Assembly: GCA_046328035.1 (NCBI GenBank)
Contig: JAXLXI010000008.1
Location: 124,001 to 188,000, forward strand
Direction of reading: 5' to 3'
Length of the DNA: 64,000 nt
From: JBGASG01 sp046328035
Lineage (GTDB): Bacteria > Cyanobacteriota > Vampirovibrionia > Obscuribacterales > Obscuribacteraceae
The notes below the pieces were generated by a model. The model was not told the DNA's origin and did no database searches. It worked only from the letters and a program-made list of their open reading frames with translations. Every line of letters starts with the position of its first letter. Within the stretch, counting starts at the first letter, position 1. The position numbers and the translations under genes are program-made. Below are positions 1 to 8,371 of this stretch, piece by piece.

Positions 1-229
1 CGATTCCCATCTCCACCAGAATTGTCAGCTCTTCGCGCCCCCAGGCTTTGCGTACGCGTGGTGACTTGTAGAGATTGGCGCGCACTTGCTTGTCGCCCGC
101 CGACGTAATCTCATAGAGATATTCTTTGTCGTAATAAGGAGGCGCCTTAACTACAAGGATTTGCCCCTTCTTCAGCTCGAGTTCGTTCTTCGGCTGATTC
201 TTCTTCACCAATCTCGGCCGATCGGGCAT
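1..229 (-). CDS. Hypothetical protein, N-terminal part only
   Basis: An ATG at 229 opens a frame that stays open for 76 codons and leaves the window at its left edge. The visible part begins MPDRPRLVKK, is basic and hydrophilic, and has no signal peptide or membrane segment. A stretch with alternating hydrophobic residues (GQILVVKAPPYY) suggests beta strands. I do not recognise the family. It lies 18 bases downstream of the acyl-CoA dehydrogenase stop on the same strand, so the two are probably cotranscribed. The C-terminus is outside the window, so no function is assigned. Confidence 0.6.
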   Translation of the reverse strand, partial: MPDRPRLVKKNQPKNELELKKGQILVVKAPPYYDKEYLYEITSAGDKQVRANLYKSPRVRKAWGREELTILVEMGI

Positions 230-247
230 GGCGCTTCACCTGAGCGT

Positions 248-1339
248 TTAACGGAGAACCAACTCGCGAGCCAGCTGCACTTTTTCAGCGTGAACAGGGG
301 TTTCCATCATCTGCATGACTTTGGCGTCGCGCATCAGTTTCTCGACTGGATACTCTTTCATATATCCGTAGCCACCGAAAACTTGCACAGCATCGGTGGC
401 GATGCGCATTGCCGCATCGAGCGCAAAAATGCGTGCCACCGTAGATGGCGTCACCGATTTGCGTGTCTGGCTCGAGGCGTCTGCATACCAACATGCCTTC
501 ATCCAGAGCAGACGACCAGCCTCGACGTCCTTGGCCATGTCAGCCAACATGAAGGCTACGCCTTGATGGTTGCCGATCGGCACACCAAATGTGGTTCGCT
601 CTTTGGCATACTTGACCGAGGCAGTCAGGGCACTGCGTCCAATGCCGACGGCTTCAGCAGCCACGTACGCGTGGGAAGAAACATTAGCCTGCTGCATAAT
701 CGCAGCGGCCGCACCAGCCTCACCCAGCAATTGAGCAGGAGCAGCAACCAGCTTTTGCCGACGAATGTCGGCGGCCTTGCGGCCGAATGGAAAAACGATT
801 TCGCCTTCGCCCTGGACGCCGGAACGATCATTGATGATCAGTACCGAATCACCCTCGGCACCATGGGCAGTGACAACCAGCCATTGCCAGCCGCGGGCGT
901 TGAGCACTACGCTTTCACCGGAGACTAGATACTGCCCGCCTTTCTTCTCATATTTGAGCGGAGACAGGGCAAATCCCGCCAGCGTAAATGATGCCGTCAA
1001 TTGCGAGAGAAACTCTTCCTTCTGGCTCTCCGAGCCTGCCACCAGAATTGGTGCCACAGCCAGTTCGTTGCCTTCGAAAGCGGCGCTGATGCCGGAGCAG
1101 GCAGCGCCCAGTTCTTCAGCGATCACACAGGCATCAGTGAGCGTCAGTCCGAAACCACCGAAGGCCTCCGGCACGCGCACATTGAAGAGTCCCAACTCCC
1201 ACGCCTTGCGCAGTACATCTTCCGGAGTCGACCCGGAGTGGTCGCATTTTTCAGCCAGCGGCGCGATCTCATTCATGGCAAACTCGCGTGCCAGGTCCTG
1301 ATATTGGCGCTGATCGTCGTTGAGCACTAAGTCCGGCAT
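248..1339 (-). CDS. Acyl-CoA dehydrogenase
   Basis: FAD-dependent dehydrogenase that should oxidise an acyl-CoA thioester to the trans-2-enoyl-CoA and pass electrons to ETF; etfBA lies about 10 kb away. The protein (363 aa from this start, close to the usual 380) has the family layout: helical N-domain (LNDDQRQYQDLAREFA), middle beta-domain, and C-terminal helical domain with KERTTFGVPIGNHQGV and the VFGGYGYMKEYPVEKLMRD signature. At the place of the catalytic Glu of the YEGT motif it reads MMETP, so the Glu (about residue 346) is kept but the following Gly-Thr is not. The substrate therefore cannot be guessed. I prefer the ATG at 1339 because the family start pattern begins there; a GTG at 1369 would add ten residues but has no ribosome binding site. 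Confidence 0.9.
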   Translation of the reverse strand: MPDLVLNDDQRQYQDLAREFAMNEIAPLAEKCDHSGSTPEDVLRKAWELGLFNVRVPEAFGGFGLTLTDACVIAEELGAACSGISAAFEGNELAVAPILVAGSESQKEEFLSQLTASFTLAGFALSPLKYEKKGGQYLVSGESVVLNARGWQWLVVTAHGAEGDSVLIINDRSGVQGEGEIVFPFGRKAADIRRQKLVAAPAQLLGEAGAAAAIMQQANVSSHAYVAAEAVGIGRSALTASVKYAKERTTFGVPIGNHQGVAFMLADMAKDVEAGRLLWMKACWYADASSQTRKSVTPSTVARIFALDAAMRIATDAVQVFGGYGYMKEYPVEKLMRDAKVMQMMETPVHAEKVQLARELVLR

Positions 1340-1603
1340 ATCTCTAACACTCGTGAATTCCCTTGCCACGGCGATTGTACTGCGTTACCGCCAGACAGTT
1401 GGTCACCGACACGCGGCAGGCACAGACCTTCGTTTATTTCTTTCTCAGATCATCGCCAGCTGCCTGCTTATCTGACGTTGGCACGATTTCTGAAAGGATA
1501 TTCACGTAATGATGTCAAACTCTCGGAGAATCAACTTGACCACAAGGCGTCGGCGAAGTCATGATACACCTGGCAAAGGCGCCCCAGTTTACGTTTGAGG
1601 GTT

Positions 1604-2281
1604 ATGTCAGTACTGGTTGCACCATCGATTCTGTCGGCAGATTTCGCCAATCTGTCCGCCGATCTCAAAAGAGCAGAGGACGGCGGCGCCGACTGGATCC
1701 ACGTGGACGTCATGGACGGACACTTCGTGCCCAACATCACCATCGGTCCACCGGTGGTGAAGAGCCTGCGCGCCAACACCAGACTGCCCCTGGACGTGCA
1801 TCTGATGATCACAGATCCGGACCGCTACCTCGGTGATTTCGCCGACGCCGGCTCCGATCACATCATTGTCCACGTCGAAGCCTGCCGGCACCTGCAGCGC
1901 ACCCTGCAGGCGATTCGCAAGCTGGGCAAAAAAGCCGGTGTCTCGCTCAATCCGCACACTCACGAAGATTGCCTGCGCTATGTGCTCAACGATCTGGACG
2001 AAGTGCTGGTGATGAGCGTCAACCCCGGTTTTGGGGGCCAGAGTTTTCTACCGGCCGTGGTGCCCAAGATCACAGCCATCCGGCGCATGCTGGATGAAGC
2101 CGGCAATAAAAATTGCTGGATTAACGTCGATGGTGGTATCAACCCCGATACCGCGCGCATTGTCATCAATGCCGGTGCCAACGTCGTGGTGGCAGGAAAA
2201 AGTGTTTACGGCTCCGGCGACGTCGCCAAAGCCATCAAAGCTCTGCATGACGCAGGGCAGACCAAAATTGGAGCCGCCTAG
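1604..2281 (+). CDS. rpe: Ribulose-phosphate 3-epimerase
   Basis: Interconverts ribulose 5-phosphate and xylulose 5-phosphate in the pentose phosphate pathway. The 225-residue TIM barrel shows all family marks: APSILSADFANL at the N-terminus, HVDVMDGHFVPN with the first catalytic Asp and metal-binding His, VHLMI, MSVNPGFGGQSF, and INVDGGIN with the second catalytic Asp, followed by the phosphate-binding loop AGKSVYG. The ATG at 1604 is chosen because a GAGG sits five bases before it and the family N-terminus starts there; a TTG three codons upstream is in frame but poorer. The next gene starts 30 bases downstream on the same strand, so the two probably share a transcript. Confidence 0.96.
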   Translation: MSVLVAPSILSADFANLSADLKRAEDGGADWIHVDVMDGHFVPNITIGPPVVKSLRANTRLPLDVHLMITDPDRYLGDFADAGSDHIIVHVEACRHLQRTLQAIRKLGKKAGVSLNPHTHEDCLRYVLNDLDEVLVMSVNPGFGGQSFLPAVVPKITAIRRMLDEAGNKNCWINVDGGINPDTARIVINAGANVVVAGKSVYGSGDVAKAIKALHDAGQTKIGAA

Positions 2282-2311
2282 GCTTCGCCAATCTCGTCGA
2301 AGGAGAAGGAA

Positions 2312-2976
2312 ATGTTCAACAAGCTTATGCTTACCCTGGCTATCAGTCTCGTCATCGTCGCCCCGGTGCGGGCGCAGGCAAACTATGACGAAGCCGACGG
2401 CGAAGCCATCGAGAACGACAAGAAGTGGATCAAAGACACTCCGGTATCGGCAAAAGCAGGAACGGGGTCGTGCGCAACGACCAGTTTCTCGAGTTGGGCG
2501 TCGGCACTTCCAGCTGTCTGCAACTGGAAGGTGAGAGCCTCCTGCGCACCGGTAACCTCGAACAAGCACTGACAGTGCTGCAGCGCTCCGTCGAGATGTC
2601 GCCCATGGATATGGACAAGCGCATTCTCTACGCAGAAGCGCTGGAAAAATACTTGATCAAGCAAAAACCCGAACGCGATCCGCGGCTCTATAACTTCGTC
2701 GTGAAGCAGTGGCTGTATATTGCCAAGAAAGCCGAGTTTCCGGACCAGATAGCAATTGGCCGCGGACACTTGCAGAATCTCACCGGCAAGTTCCCGGGGC
2801 GTTACACCAAGCCGGAAAAGTTCCTCGCTGAAGTCTTGATCCCGGAAGATGGATCGGTGAAGGTGCTGATCGGCGGACGCGGCTCAGCCAAGCTGGCTCA
2901 GAAGAAACTGCCGGAGCAAAACGAAATCAAACGCACCGGCATGGGCAACAACAGCGGCTTGATGCCGAACTTCTAA
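2312..2976 (+). pseudogene. Secreted TPR-like protein interrupted by a frameshift
   Basis: The frame opened at 2312 encodes a signal peptide (MFNKLMLTLAISLVIVAP, cut after ...VRAQA) and about 25 mature residues, then runs into nonsense-like sequence near 2455. The frame one base back (ending 2976) then carries a clean TPR-like protein: GNLEQALTVLQRSVEMSP, ILYAEALEKYL, ERDPRLYNFVVKQW. Joining the two needs a -1 shift close to the AAAA run at 2452-2455 or the GGGG at 2463-2466. The joined product, about 220 aa, resembles the intact secreted protein at 41773-42429 (ERDPYVYERCLKEW at the same place), which supports one original gene. It could be a pseudogene, an assembly error at a homopolymer, or less likely a recoded gene. 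It follows rpe by 30 bases. Function unknown. Confidence 0.75.
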
Positions 2977-3863
2977 TAGCTGGATGAACTAGAAGCAGCT
3001 TGATTGGCAGCTTCGGCGGCTGCATTGGCATCATTGCCGGCCGCGGTAGCCAACTGCGCCGGGTCGAGCGAACCGGCTTCCGACTCATTACGGGCTCTTT
3101 GCGCTGCCAGCTGGGCTTGTTGTGCATAGTATTGCGCCTGTTTGGCAGCCTCGGCGCGCTGCGCCGGGTTGGTCAAATATTTGGCGCGGGCAGCCGCAGA
3201 CTGAGCCAGTTGCGACTGTTGCTTGGCAATCTGCAGGTCGTTCTGCACCTGATATAGAGCCACCGGGTTGGTAGGCGACGTGTATGTCGTGTCGTCCCAC
3301 ATGTAATGCAGCATGCCGAACGGCGACAGATTGAACGGGTTACTGCCGCCTGCCTCGACGGGCACGTTGCCGCCCTGCCCTGACACCATCCCCGGTGACG
3401 CTCCATAGGTTCCGGAGACGGCACTCGGTGCCGGCAGGTTTCCCATGCCACTGCGAGCGGTGGCAGCAGCGGCCATCTGCCCCATGGCTTCGGTAGGAGT
3501 AGCGCCCGGACGCTGCAACATGTTGTTGAACATGTTGATCAAAGGAGAAACCGGAGCGTTGGGCATGCCGCCGCGATAGACCATATTGGCCGGCGGCTGA
3601 CCGAGCGGGATGTAGGCGCTGTTGGCGTACGAACGATGATAGTCGGGAACGATAGGCGGCCGGTATGTGGGCGAAGGCATCATCATTTGCTGACTGGCCT
3701 GCGGTGACACCATATACGGTGAGACATTCTGATTATAGGGGAGAGCTCGCTCCCCATGCAGTATTTCTTCCAGGTTGTGCTCTTGCGCTGCGGTCATAGC
3801 CAGCGCCGGCGATACCGTCATGAACGCAACCAGAACTGCCTGAGGAAGAAACCGTATTCGCAC
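2973..3863 (-). CDS. Secreted hypothetical protein, Pro/Met/Gln/Ala-rich
   Basis: 296 aa with a clear signal peptide (residues 1-22, MRIRFLPQAVLVAFMTVSPALA). Residues 45-190 are low-complexity and rich in Pro, Met, Asn and Gly. Residues 205-275 are an Ala/Gln-rich helix likely to form a coiled coil (QVQNDLQIAKQQSQLAQSA, AQYYAQQAQLAAQRA). The tail is Ala/Ser-rich and ends in five Ser and a Tyr. I recognise no family; a periplasmic or surface structural role is only a guess. Its stop overlaps by four bases the stop of the convergent TPR gene. Confidence 0.7.
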   Translation of the reverse strand: MRIRFLPQAVLVAFMTVSPALAMTAAQEHNLEEILHGERALPYNQNVSPYMVSPQASQQMMMPSPTYRPPIVPDYHRSYANSAYIPLGQPPANMVYRGGMPNAPVSPLINMFNNMLQRPGATPTEAMGQMAAAATARSGMGNLPAPSAVSGTYGASPGMVSGQGGNVPVEAGGSNPFNLSPFGMLHYMWDDTTYTSPTNPVALYQVQNDLQIAKQQSQLAQSAAARAKYLTNPAQRAEAAKQAQYYAQQAQLAAQRARNESEAGSLDPAQLATAAGNDANAAAEAANQAASSSSSY

Positions 3864-3917
3864 GTCAATGCTCCCGCTGGTACTGGTACTTACCCGTGCA
3901 CGGAAACTCTGAAACGC

Positions 3918-4355
3918 TCAGCCCTTCCGTTTTGACCGGGCAATCGTCCACAAAACGATGTTCTTGGTCATGCGTCCGGCGCCGTAGACAAAAGCGAGAA
4001 ATCCCAACAGCTCCCAGACGCGCCAATCATGATATTGCGCCAGATGATGCTTGCCGGCATGCAATTGCGCAGGAAATGCATCATCTGGAATGCACTCTAA
4101 TAACAACAAAACAAATCCGATACCAAAATTGAATAGTCCGAACACTATCCACGGCCAACTGAACCGCCACAGTAAAAGCAGCGGTAAGAAGCCAACCAGA
4201 AGCAGCGTATCAGGAACCCATATAAAAGGATTCCCCGGCGGGATTACAAATGCCAGCGCAAAGCCGCCCACCCAGAGCACACAAGAAACAATACTGGCGA
4301 TCTTTCCCGCACGCGACTTCTCGACTTTCTTTATTGTTGGTGCTTCTTCGCTCAT
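3918..4355 (-). CDS. Small membrane protein, partner of TOPRIM gene
   Basis: 145 aa with a charged cytosolic N-terminus (MSEEAPTIKKVEKSRAGK) and four likely membrane segments: residues about 19-40, 45-64, 67-86 and 112-130. The C-terminus is basic. No catalytic motif and no family recognised. Its ATG overlaps the last four bases of the upstream TOPRIM gene (ATGA at 4352-4355), so translation of the two is very probably coupled. A two-gene unit of a TOPRIM nuclease-like protein and a small membrane protein resembles the make-up of some phage defence modules, but nothing in this protein proves that. Confidence 0.7.
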   Translation of the reverse strand: MSEEAPTIKKVEKSRAGKIASIVSCVLWVGGFALAFVIPPGNPFIWVPDTLLLVGFLPLLLLWRFSWPWIVFGLFNFGIGFVLLLLECIPDDAFPAQLHAGKHHLAQYHDWRVWELLGFLAFVYGAGRMTKNIVLWTIARSKRKG

Positions 4356-5539
4356 GATTTGCGCGCCAGATTGGCAATGTCTTCAATGACGGCGGTCGCG
4401 TCGCGCGGAACTTCGCCAGGGTCAGTCAACCGATCGACAATCGACCTGGCAAATCCAATCTTATCAAAGTCGCCCAGTCCTCTTTTCCTGAATGCTCTGT
4501 CCAGCATGACGGTGCGACGCTCGCCTGGCGGCAGTTCACTTGCGATCAGCGGCTCGCCGCCCCGCCCGGCAACGTAGTGGTTTATCTGGGGCAGAAAAAC
4601 GTGAACAGCAAAAGTATCCTCGATATCGCCCGCCTGCCAGACGTGCAAGCGGTCACTCTCACGCAGCATGTCCGAAATCACCTCTACTTGTTCGGTGGCA
4701 TCGGCATCGAGCACTGCATAAATAGGAAGATTGGTGACATCGCGCAACAGCAAATACTTGCGCGAGGTCTGATTGGCACCGCCAGTGCCCACAATCAGCA
4801 CAGCCAGGCGATCGAAGTCTCTGCCGAGCAGGCGAGCAAAGTGAGGCATCAAGATAGTTTCCGTTGCGCCTTCCACAAGCAAAATCAGTCTGGGGAAAAA
4901 CTGTGCGGGCAACTCTAAATTCCCGCGCACATCCAGCAGACTCGATTTGAACTTTTCGCTGGCGCTCAAAATATCGCTGCCGCTTTTCACTGAAGTCAGA
5001 TCCGCCGCCAACATGAAATCGACAATAAACTGGCGAATGTTATCGTCCGACCAGGGTCCTTCTTCCAGAAGCACCGTCCAGTCTGGCGCCGCTTGCGCGC
5101 AATGCATCAGCCACGCAGTTTGAGACGCCGTCAGCGAACGGCTCGCGGCAATCTCTTTGATCTGTGCAGCGAAGAAACTTTCAGCGGTCGCCTCCACCAT
5201 CTCGACAGGCCGGTCGTAAGAAGTAAGCCAGGCATCGAACGCCAGCGGAGCAAAAGTATCGATGTCCTGCAATCCGAGGATGGTATTAAATACGGTGCTG
5301 ACCTGCCGGCGGCTTTCCGTGACGGCGCCAAATGTTTCTGTAAAGTAGACCTGCTGATCGGCTAGAGGCAAGCGCTCAGCCTGTTTCATCTTGATGCGCT
5401 TGTTGGTCGCATGCTTGATGGCCAGCTGCAACTGTCTCTCCCACTTGCTTTCGGGATCGTCAAATTGCAAATAGCGCTGCAAGCAAATCCAATATTGCTC
5501 GGCAGTGGCGCGTTTCGTGTCTTGCTGTTCTGACTTCAT
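4352..5539 (-). CDS. OLD-type TOPRIM domain protein without ATPase
   Basis: 395 aa from the ATG at 5539. The N-terminal 220 residues are helical and unknown to me. The C-terminal part from about residue 225 is a TOPRIM fold of the OLD type: ILLVEGATE with the catalytic Glu, then IYAVLDADA with the Asp-x-Asp metal site, then GDIEDTF. OLD-family nucleases normally have an ABC-type ATPase in front of TOPRIM; no Walker A or B motif is visible here, so it is a TOPRIM-only relative. The frame is open upstream to 5731, but the upstream residues look random and the 5539 start leaves a normal divergent intergenic region with the MATE gene. The membrane protein gene overlaps its 3' end by four bases. 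DNA or RNA cleavage is possible but inferred from family only. Confidence 0.75.
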   Translation of the reverse strand: MKSEQQDTKRATAEQYWICLQRYLQFDDPESKWERQLQLAIKHATNKRIKMKQAERLPLADQQVYFTETFGAVTESRRQVSTVFNTILGLQDIDTFAPLAFDAWLTSYDRPVEMVEATAESFFAAQIKEIAASRSLTASQTAWLMHCAQAAPDWTVLLEEGPWSDDNIRQFIVDFMLAADLTSVKSGSDILSASEKFKSSLLDVRGNLELPAQFFPRLILLVEGATETILMPHFARLLGRDFDRLAVLIVGTGGANQTSRKYLLLRDVTNLPIYAVLDADATEQVEVISDMLRESDRLHVWQAGDIEDTFAVHVFLPQINHYVAGRGGEPLIASELPPGERRTVMLDRAFRKRGLGDFDKIGFARSIVDRLTDPGEVPRDATAVIEDIANLARKS

Positions 5540-5765
5540 GCGTTCAAAAACGTAACCAATTAATGATACCCCCCTTGCCTTCTCCGTAAAAATCACTATC
5601 CTAGAACTATGAAGCCTTGACGTAATCGCCAGAAAGCAGAGACGCCGCCCCCGCGATGTCTGTACAAAGGCGCCAAAACGGCGCCAGAGTTTACTGCCAG
5701 GCGATTTTTTGTCCCCCCGCATTCGGGACAAACGTCTTTAGAGCTTCTTTTTTTGGTTTGGAATC

Positions 5766-7211
5766 ATGAGCACTAATTTCACGTCCGAGCAGGACATCAA
5801 AACTACAAACAACAGTCAGGTGGCGCTCGACGACATCAAGGCACACGATGCAGGATTCGCCGATGAAGTGATCACCAAAGGATCGACATGGGCCGCCATT
5901 TGGCACATGTCCTGGCCTTTGTTCGTGAACATGATCACCATCTCTGTAGGCAGCTTTGCCGACATCTGGGTAGCTGGACAACTGGGATCCGATGTACAGG
6001 CCGCGATTGGTTTGGGCGGGCAGGTCTGGTTTTTCTTCGTGCTGCTGGCAGTAGCTCTGTCATCCGGCACAAACGCGCTGGTGAGCCGTTTCTGGGGCGC
6101 CCGCGACTTGGAAAACACGATCATCGCTGCCCGTCAGTCTCTGATGTTTTCAGTCATCTTCGGTGTCAGCTCTGCACTGGTCGGATTGGTCCTGGCTCGC
6201 CCCACTTTGGCGTTTCTGGGAGCCTCGCAGGCTGTTCAGGATCAAGGTTGGGAGTACCTCAAGTACGACATGGCCGCACACGTGCCGTTCACCATTCTCT
6301 GGATCGCCAACTCGATATTCAGAGCTAAAGGTGATCCACGCGTGCCAATGTGGACGATGGCGATGGTTATAGCGATCGTGATCGTACTCGACCTGGGACT
6401 GTGCATCTGGCCGTTCCACATCGGTATCGCCGGCATCGGCATGTCGTGGGGACTGGCGGCTGTTCTCGGCGTCGCAGTATCCTTCTATATCTTGGCTAAG
6501 TCGGAAATCGGCAAATGCCTGGATATGAAAGAGATGATCAAGCACGGCATGTCGCGCGAGTGGTTTGTGCGTCTGATGAAAATCGGCATACCGGCTTGCT
6601 TGCAAGACCTGTCGTGGGTGGGCGGCAACTTCGTTCTCTTCTTGATATTTGCTCTTACTGCCTATCCCACTGCCTGCCAGGCAGCCTGGGCGGTAGGACT
6701 GAGAGTAGAAGAGATGTTTGGAGGCATGCCAGTTTATGCGCTGAGCATGGCAGTCGCCACCATCGTCGGCCAAAACCTCGGTGCCAAACAACCGGCACGT
6801 GCTGAAAAAGCCGGCTGGCAAGTCACCATGATCGGTGCCGGACTGAACACACTAGTCGGATTATCGCTCTTTTTCGGAGCAGATCTGATAGCTCACCTGA
6901 TGAGCACTGATCCTCGCGTAATTCAGTACTCGCGCGACTATCTGCAAGTGGTCGGTCTTTCCGAGCCTTTCGTGGCAATCTGGCTCATTCTTATGGGCGC
7001 CATGCAAGGTGCCGGCTACACCAAGTGGCCCTCGATTGCCACCATCTTCTCGCTGGTCGTCTTCAGATTGCCGCTGGCATATTTGCTGACGGTGTACTTG
7101 AAGCAAGGACCGATCGGCACATGGTTCGCCATTGCCTTCAGTTCTTTCCTGGTCGGCTCGATTATGGTCTGGCAGTACAGACGAGGAACCTGGAAACATC
7201 AAGAGGTCTGA
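5766..7211 (+). CDS. MATE family multidrug/Na+ antiporter
   Basis: 481 aa inner-membrane protein with a hydrophilic N-terminal tail of about 40 residues and twelve predicted membrane segments in two similar halves, as in NorM/DinF-type MATE exporters, which expel cationic compounds in exchange for Na+ or H+. Seen in the sequence: WPLFVNMITISVGSFADIW and QLGSDVQAAIGLGGQ in the first half, then the matching IGIPACLQDLSW and VGLRVEEMFGGMPVYALSMA in the second half with the typical TIVGQNLGA. It is divergent from the TOPRIM gene and ends at a strong terminator (7233-7264). The substrate cannot be told from sequence. Confidence 0.93.
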   Translation: MSTNFTSEQDIKTTNNSQVALDDIKAHDAGFADEVITKGSTWAAIWHMSWPLFVNMITISVGSFADIWVAGQLGSDVQAAIGLGGQVWFFFVLLAVALSSGTNALVSRFWGARDLENTIIAARQSLMFSVIFGVSSALVGLVLARPTLAFLGASQAVQDQGWEYLKYDMAAHVPFTILWIANSIFRAKGDPRVPMWTMAMVIAIVIVLDLGLCIWPFHIGIAGIGMSWGLAAVLGVAVSFYILAKSEIGKCLDMKEMIKHGMSREWFVRLMKIGIPACLQDLSWVGGNFVLFLIFALTAYPTACQAAWAVGLRVEEMFGGMPVYALSMAVATIVGQNLGAKQPARAEKAGWQVTMIGAGLNTLVGLSLFFGADLIAHLMSTDPRVIQYSRDYLQVVGLSEPFVAIWLILMGAMQGAGYTKWPSIATIFSLVVFRLPLAYLLTVYLKQGPIGTWFAIAFSSFLVGSIMVWQYRRGTWKHQEV

Positions 7212-7232
7212 CGCAAATCTCTGGAAGAAACG

Positions 7233-7264
7233 GAGGGGCGGTGCGCAAGCATCGCCTCTCTTTT
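7233..7264 (+). terminator. Rho-independent terminator after MATE gene
   Basis: A twelve-base-pair stem (7233-7244 with 7249-7260, two G-U pairs) is closed by a GCAA tetraloop and followed by TTTT. It lies 22 bases after the MATE stop, and its T-run touches the stop codon of the convergent ACT-domain gene. Confidence 0.85.
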
Positions 7265-7718
7265 ATGTTTCCTGAAACCCGAGTTGCAGCAAAATCTCCC
7301 TTGCACGCTCTCTCAGGTCCGCACGCACCATCATGTAGTCTTTTGAATAGGTCGACACGAAAAGTATGTTCAATCCGGCGCGCGCAAACGCATCGCCCAC
7401 CGTTGCCAGAAATCCAACGGAATAAAAAGGCACGGAAACGTTGAGCGAGATCAATAAATAGTCGTCCCGATTGCGTTCGAGAAAATCATCATCAGCGAAG
7501 AACGGAAGTTTTTCGCTTGTCGTCACAACCGTGATTTCATCCGCGTCGCGCGTCACCATAAAATGTTCGCCGGCGTTGGGCGGATATGACTTCAACTTCG
7601 CATAGACATAAACGCCCGGCATGATGGCAAAAGTGCTTTGCGCAATCATGTCGCGAGCGGCTTCAAAATACGATGGAAATTCCATGCCCTGCTTTATACA
7701 AAAAGATCGCCCAAGCAT
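7263..7718 (-). CDS. ACT-domain protein (CASTOR/ACT_7-like)
   Basis: 151 aa. The C-terminal half has the fold pattern of a ligand-binding ACT domain: SLNVSVPFYSVGFLATVGDA, then a helix and NILFVSTYSKDYMMV, then a helix ending at REILLQLGF. The N-terminal half (ITVVTTSEKLP) is a weaker repeat of the same pattern, as in the small ACT_7/CASTOR-like proteins that bind amino acids. No enzyme domain is fused, so a sensing or allosteric role is the likely one; the ligand is unknown. The ATG at 7718 has AAGGG at a good distance; a second ATG at 7685 (MEFPSYFEAAR) is possible. Confidence 0.8.
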   Translation of the reverse strand: MLGRSFCIKQGMEFPSYFEAARDMIAQSTFAIMPGVYVYAKLKSYPPNAGEHFMVTRDADEITVVTTSEKLPFFADDDFLERNRDDYLLISLNVSVPFYSVGFLATVGDAFARAGLNILFVSTYSKDYMMVRADLRERAREILLQLGFQET

Positions 7719-7778
7719 TGAACCCTTGGCATGGTTTTAGCGTTAAAGAAATAGATAGCAACTTGATGAGGTACACCA

Positions 7779-8270
7779 ATGGGACGCGCCTCTATTTCCA
7801 TGCAACTAAAATACAAAGTGCCGCAGATGCGGCTTTGTCTGGTCAGTGACCGCAAAATGTCGCGCTTGCAGCACATTTCCACCCCGGCCGACGCCGCACA
7901 GCTACTGGCGCCATTACGATACGCTTCGGAAGAACAATTCGTCGCGCTGCATCTGAATTGCCGACACGAAGTGATCGGACTGCACGAAGTATCGAAAGGG
8001 ACCATCGCCAGTTCGCTGGTTCACCCGCGAGAGGTCTTTAAGGCAGCTGTTCTGGCAAACAGTTTTGCCATCCTGGTATGCCACAACCACCCCTCCGGGT
8101 CGGAGCTGGAGCCCAGTCGCGACGATCTGAGCACGACCGAGATGCTGATCAAAGCGGGAGAGATGATCGGCATTAGCGTGCTCGATCACATCATCATCGG
8201 ACCAAATGATGCTATTTACAGCATCAAGGAAAACTATCCACAGTTGTGGAACAAAGCCTCTCCTGAGTAA
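7779..8270 (+). CDS. RadC-like JAB/MPN domain protein, short form
   Basis: 163 aa. The JAMM metal site is complete: His102 and His104 in CHNHPSG and Asp115 in SRDD give the H-x-H-x10-D pattern, followed by GEMIGISVLDHIIIG, typical of RadC/UPF0758. Chromosomal RadC is about 225 aa and has a helix-hairpin-helix domain in front; that domain is missing here, as in the short forms often carried on plasmids, prophages and islands. The biochemical role of RadC proteins is still unsettled despite the old DNA-repair label. The gene stands alone between the ACT gene and ispG, with no mobile element visible nearby. Confidence 0.85.
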   Translation: MGRASISMQLKYKVPQMRLCLVSDRKMSRLQHISTPADAAQLLAPLRYASEEQFVALHLNCRHEVIGLHEVSKGTIASSLVHPREVFKAAVLANSFAILVCHNHPSGSELEPSRDDLSTTEMLIKAGEMIGISVLDHIIIGPNDAIYSIKENYPQLWNKASPE

Positions 8271-8371
8271 GCCTCCGGTAAAAATGCGGCAAAGAATAAG
8301 CGCCGGTGGGGCTTTCCGCGCCCAGGTGTGCTATCTTTCAGATGGCGTGTTCGGCGCAGGAGCCGCATTAA

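Noticed and set aside
5540..5731. 64-codon N-terminal extension of the TOPRIM protein
   Set aside because: Residues look random and basic, no family match, and it would remove nearly all of the divergent promoter region with the MATE gene.
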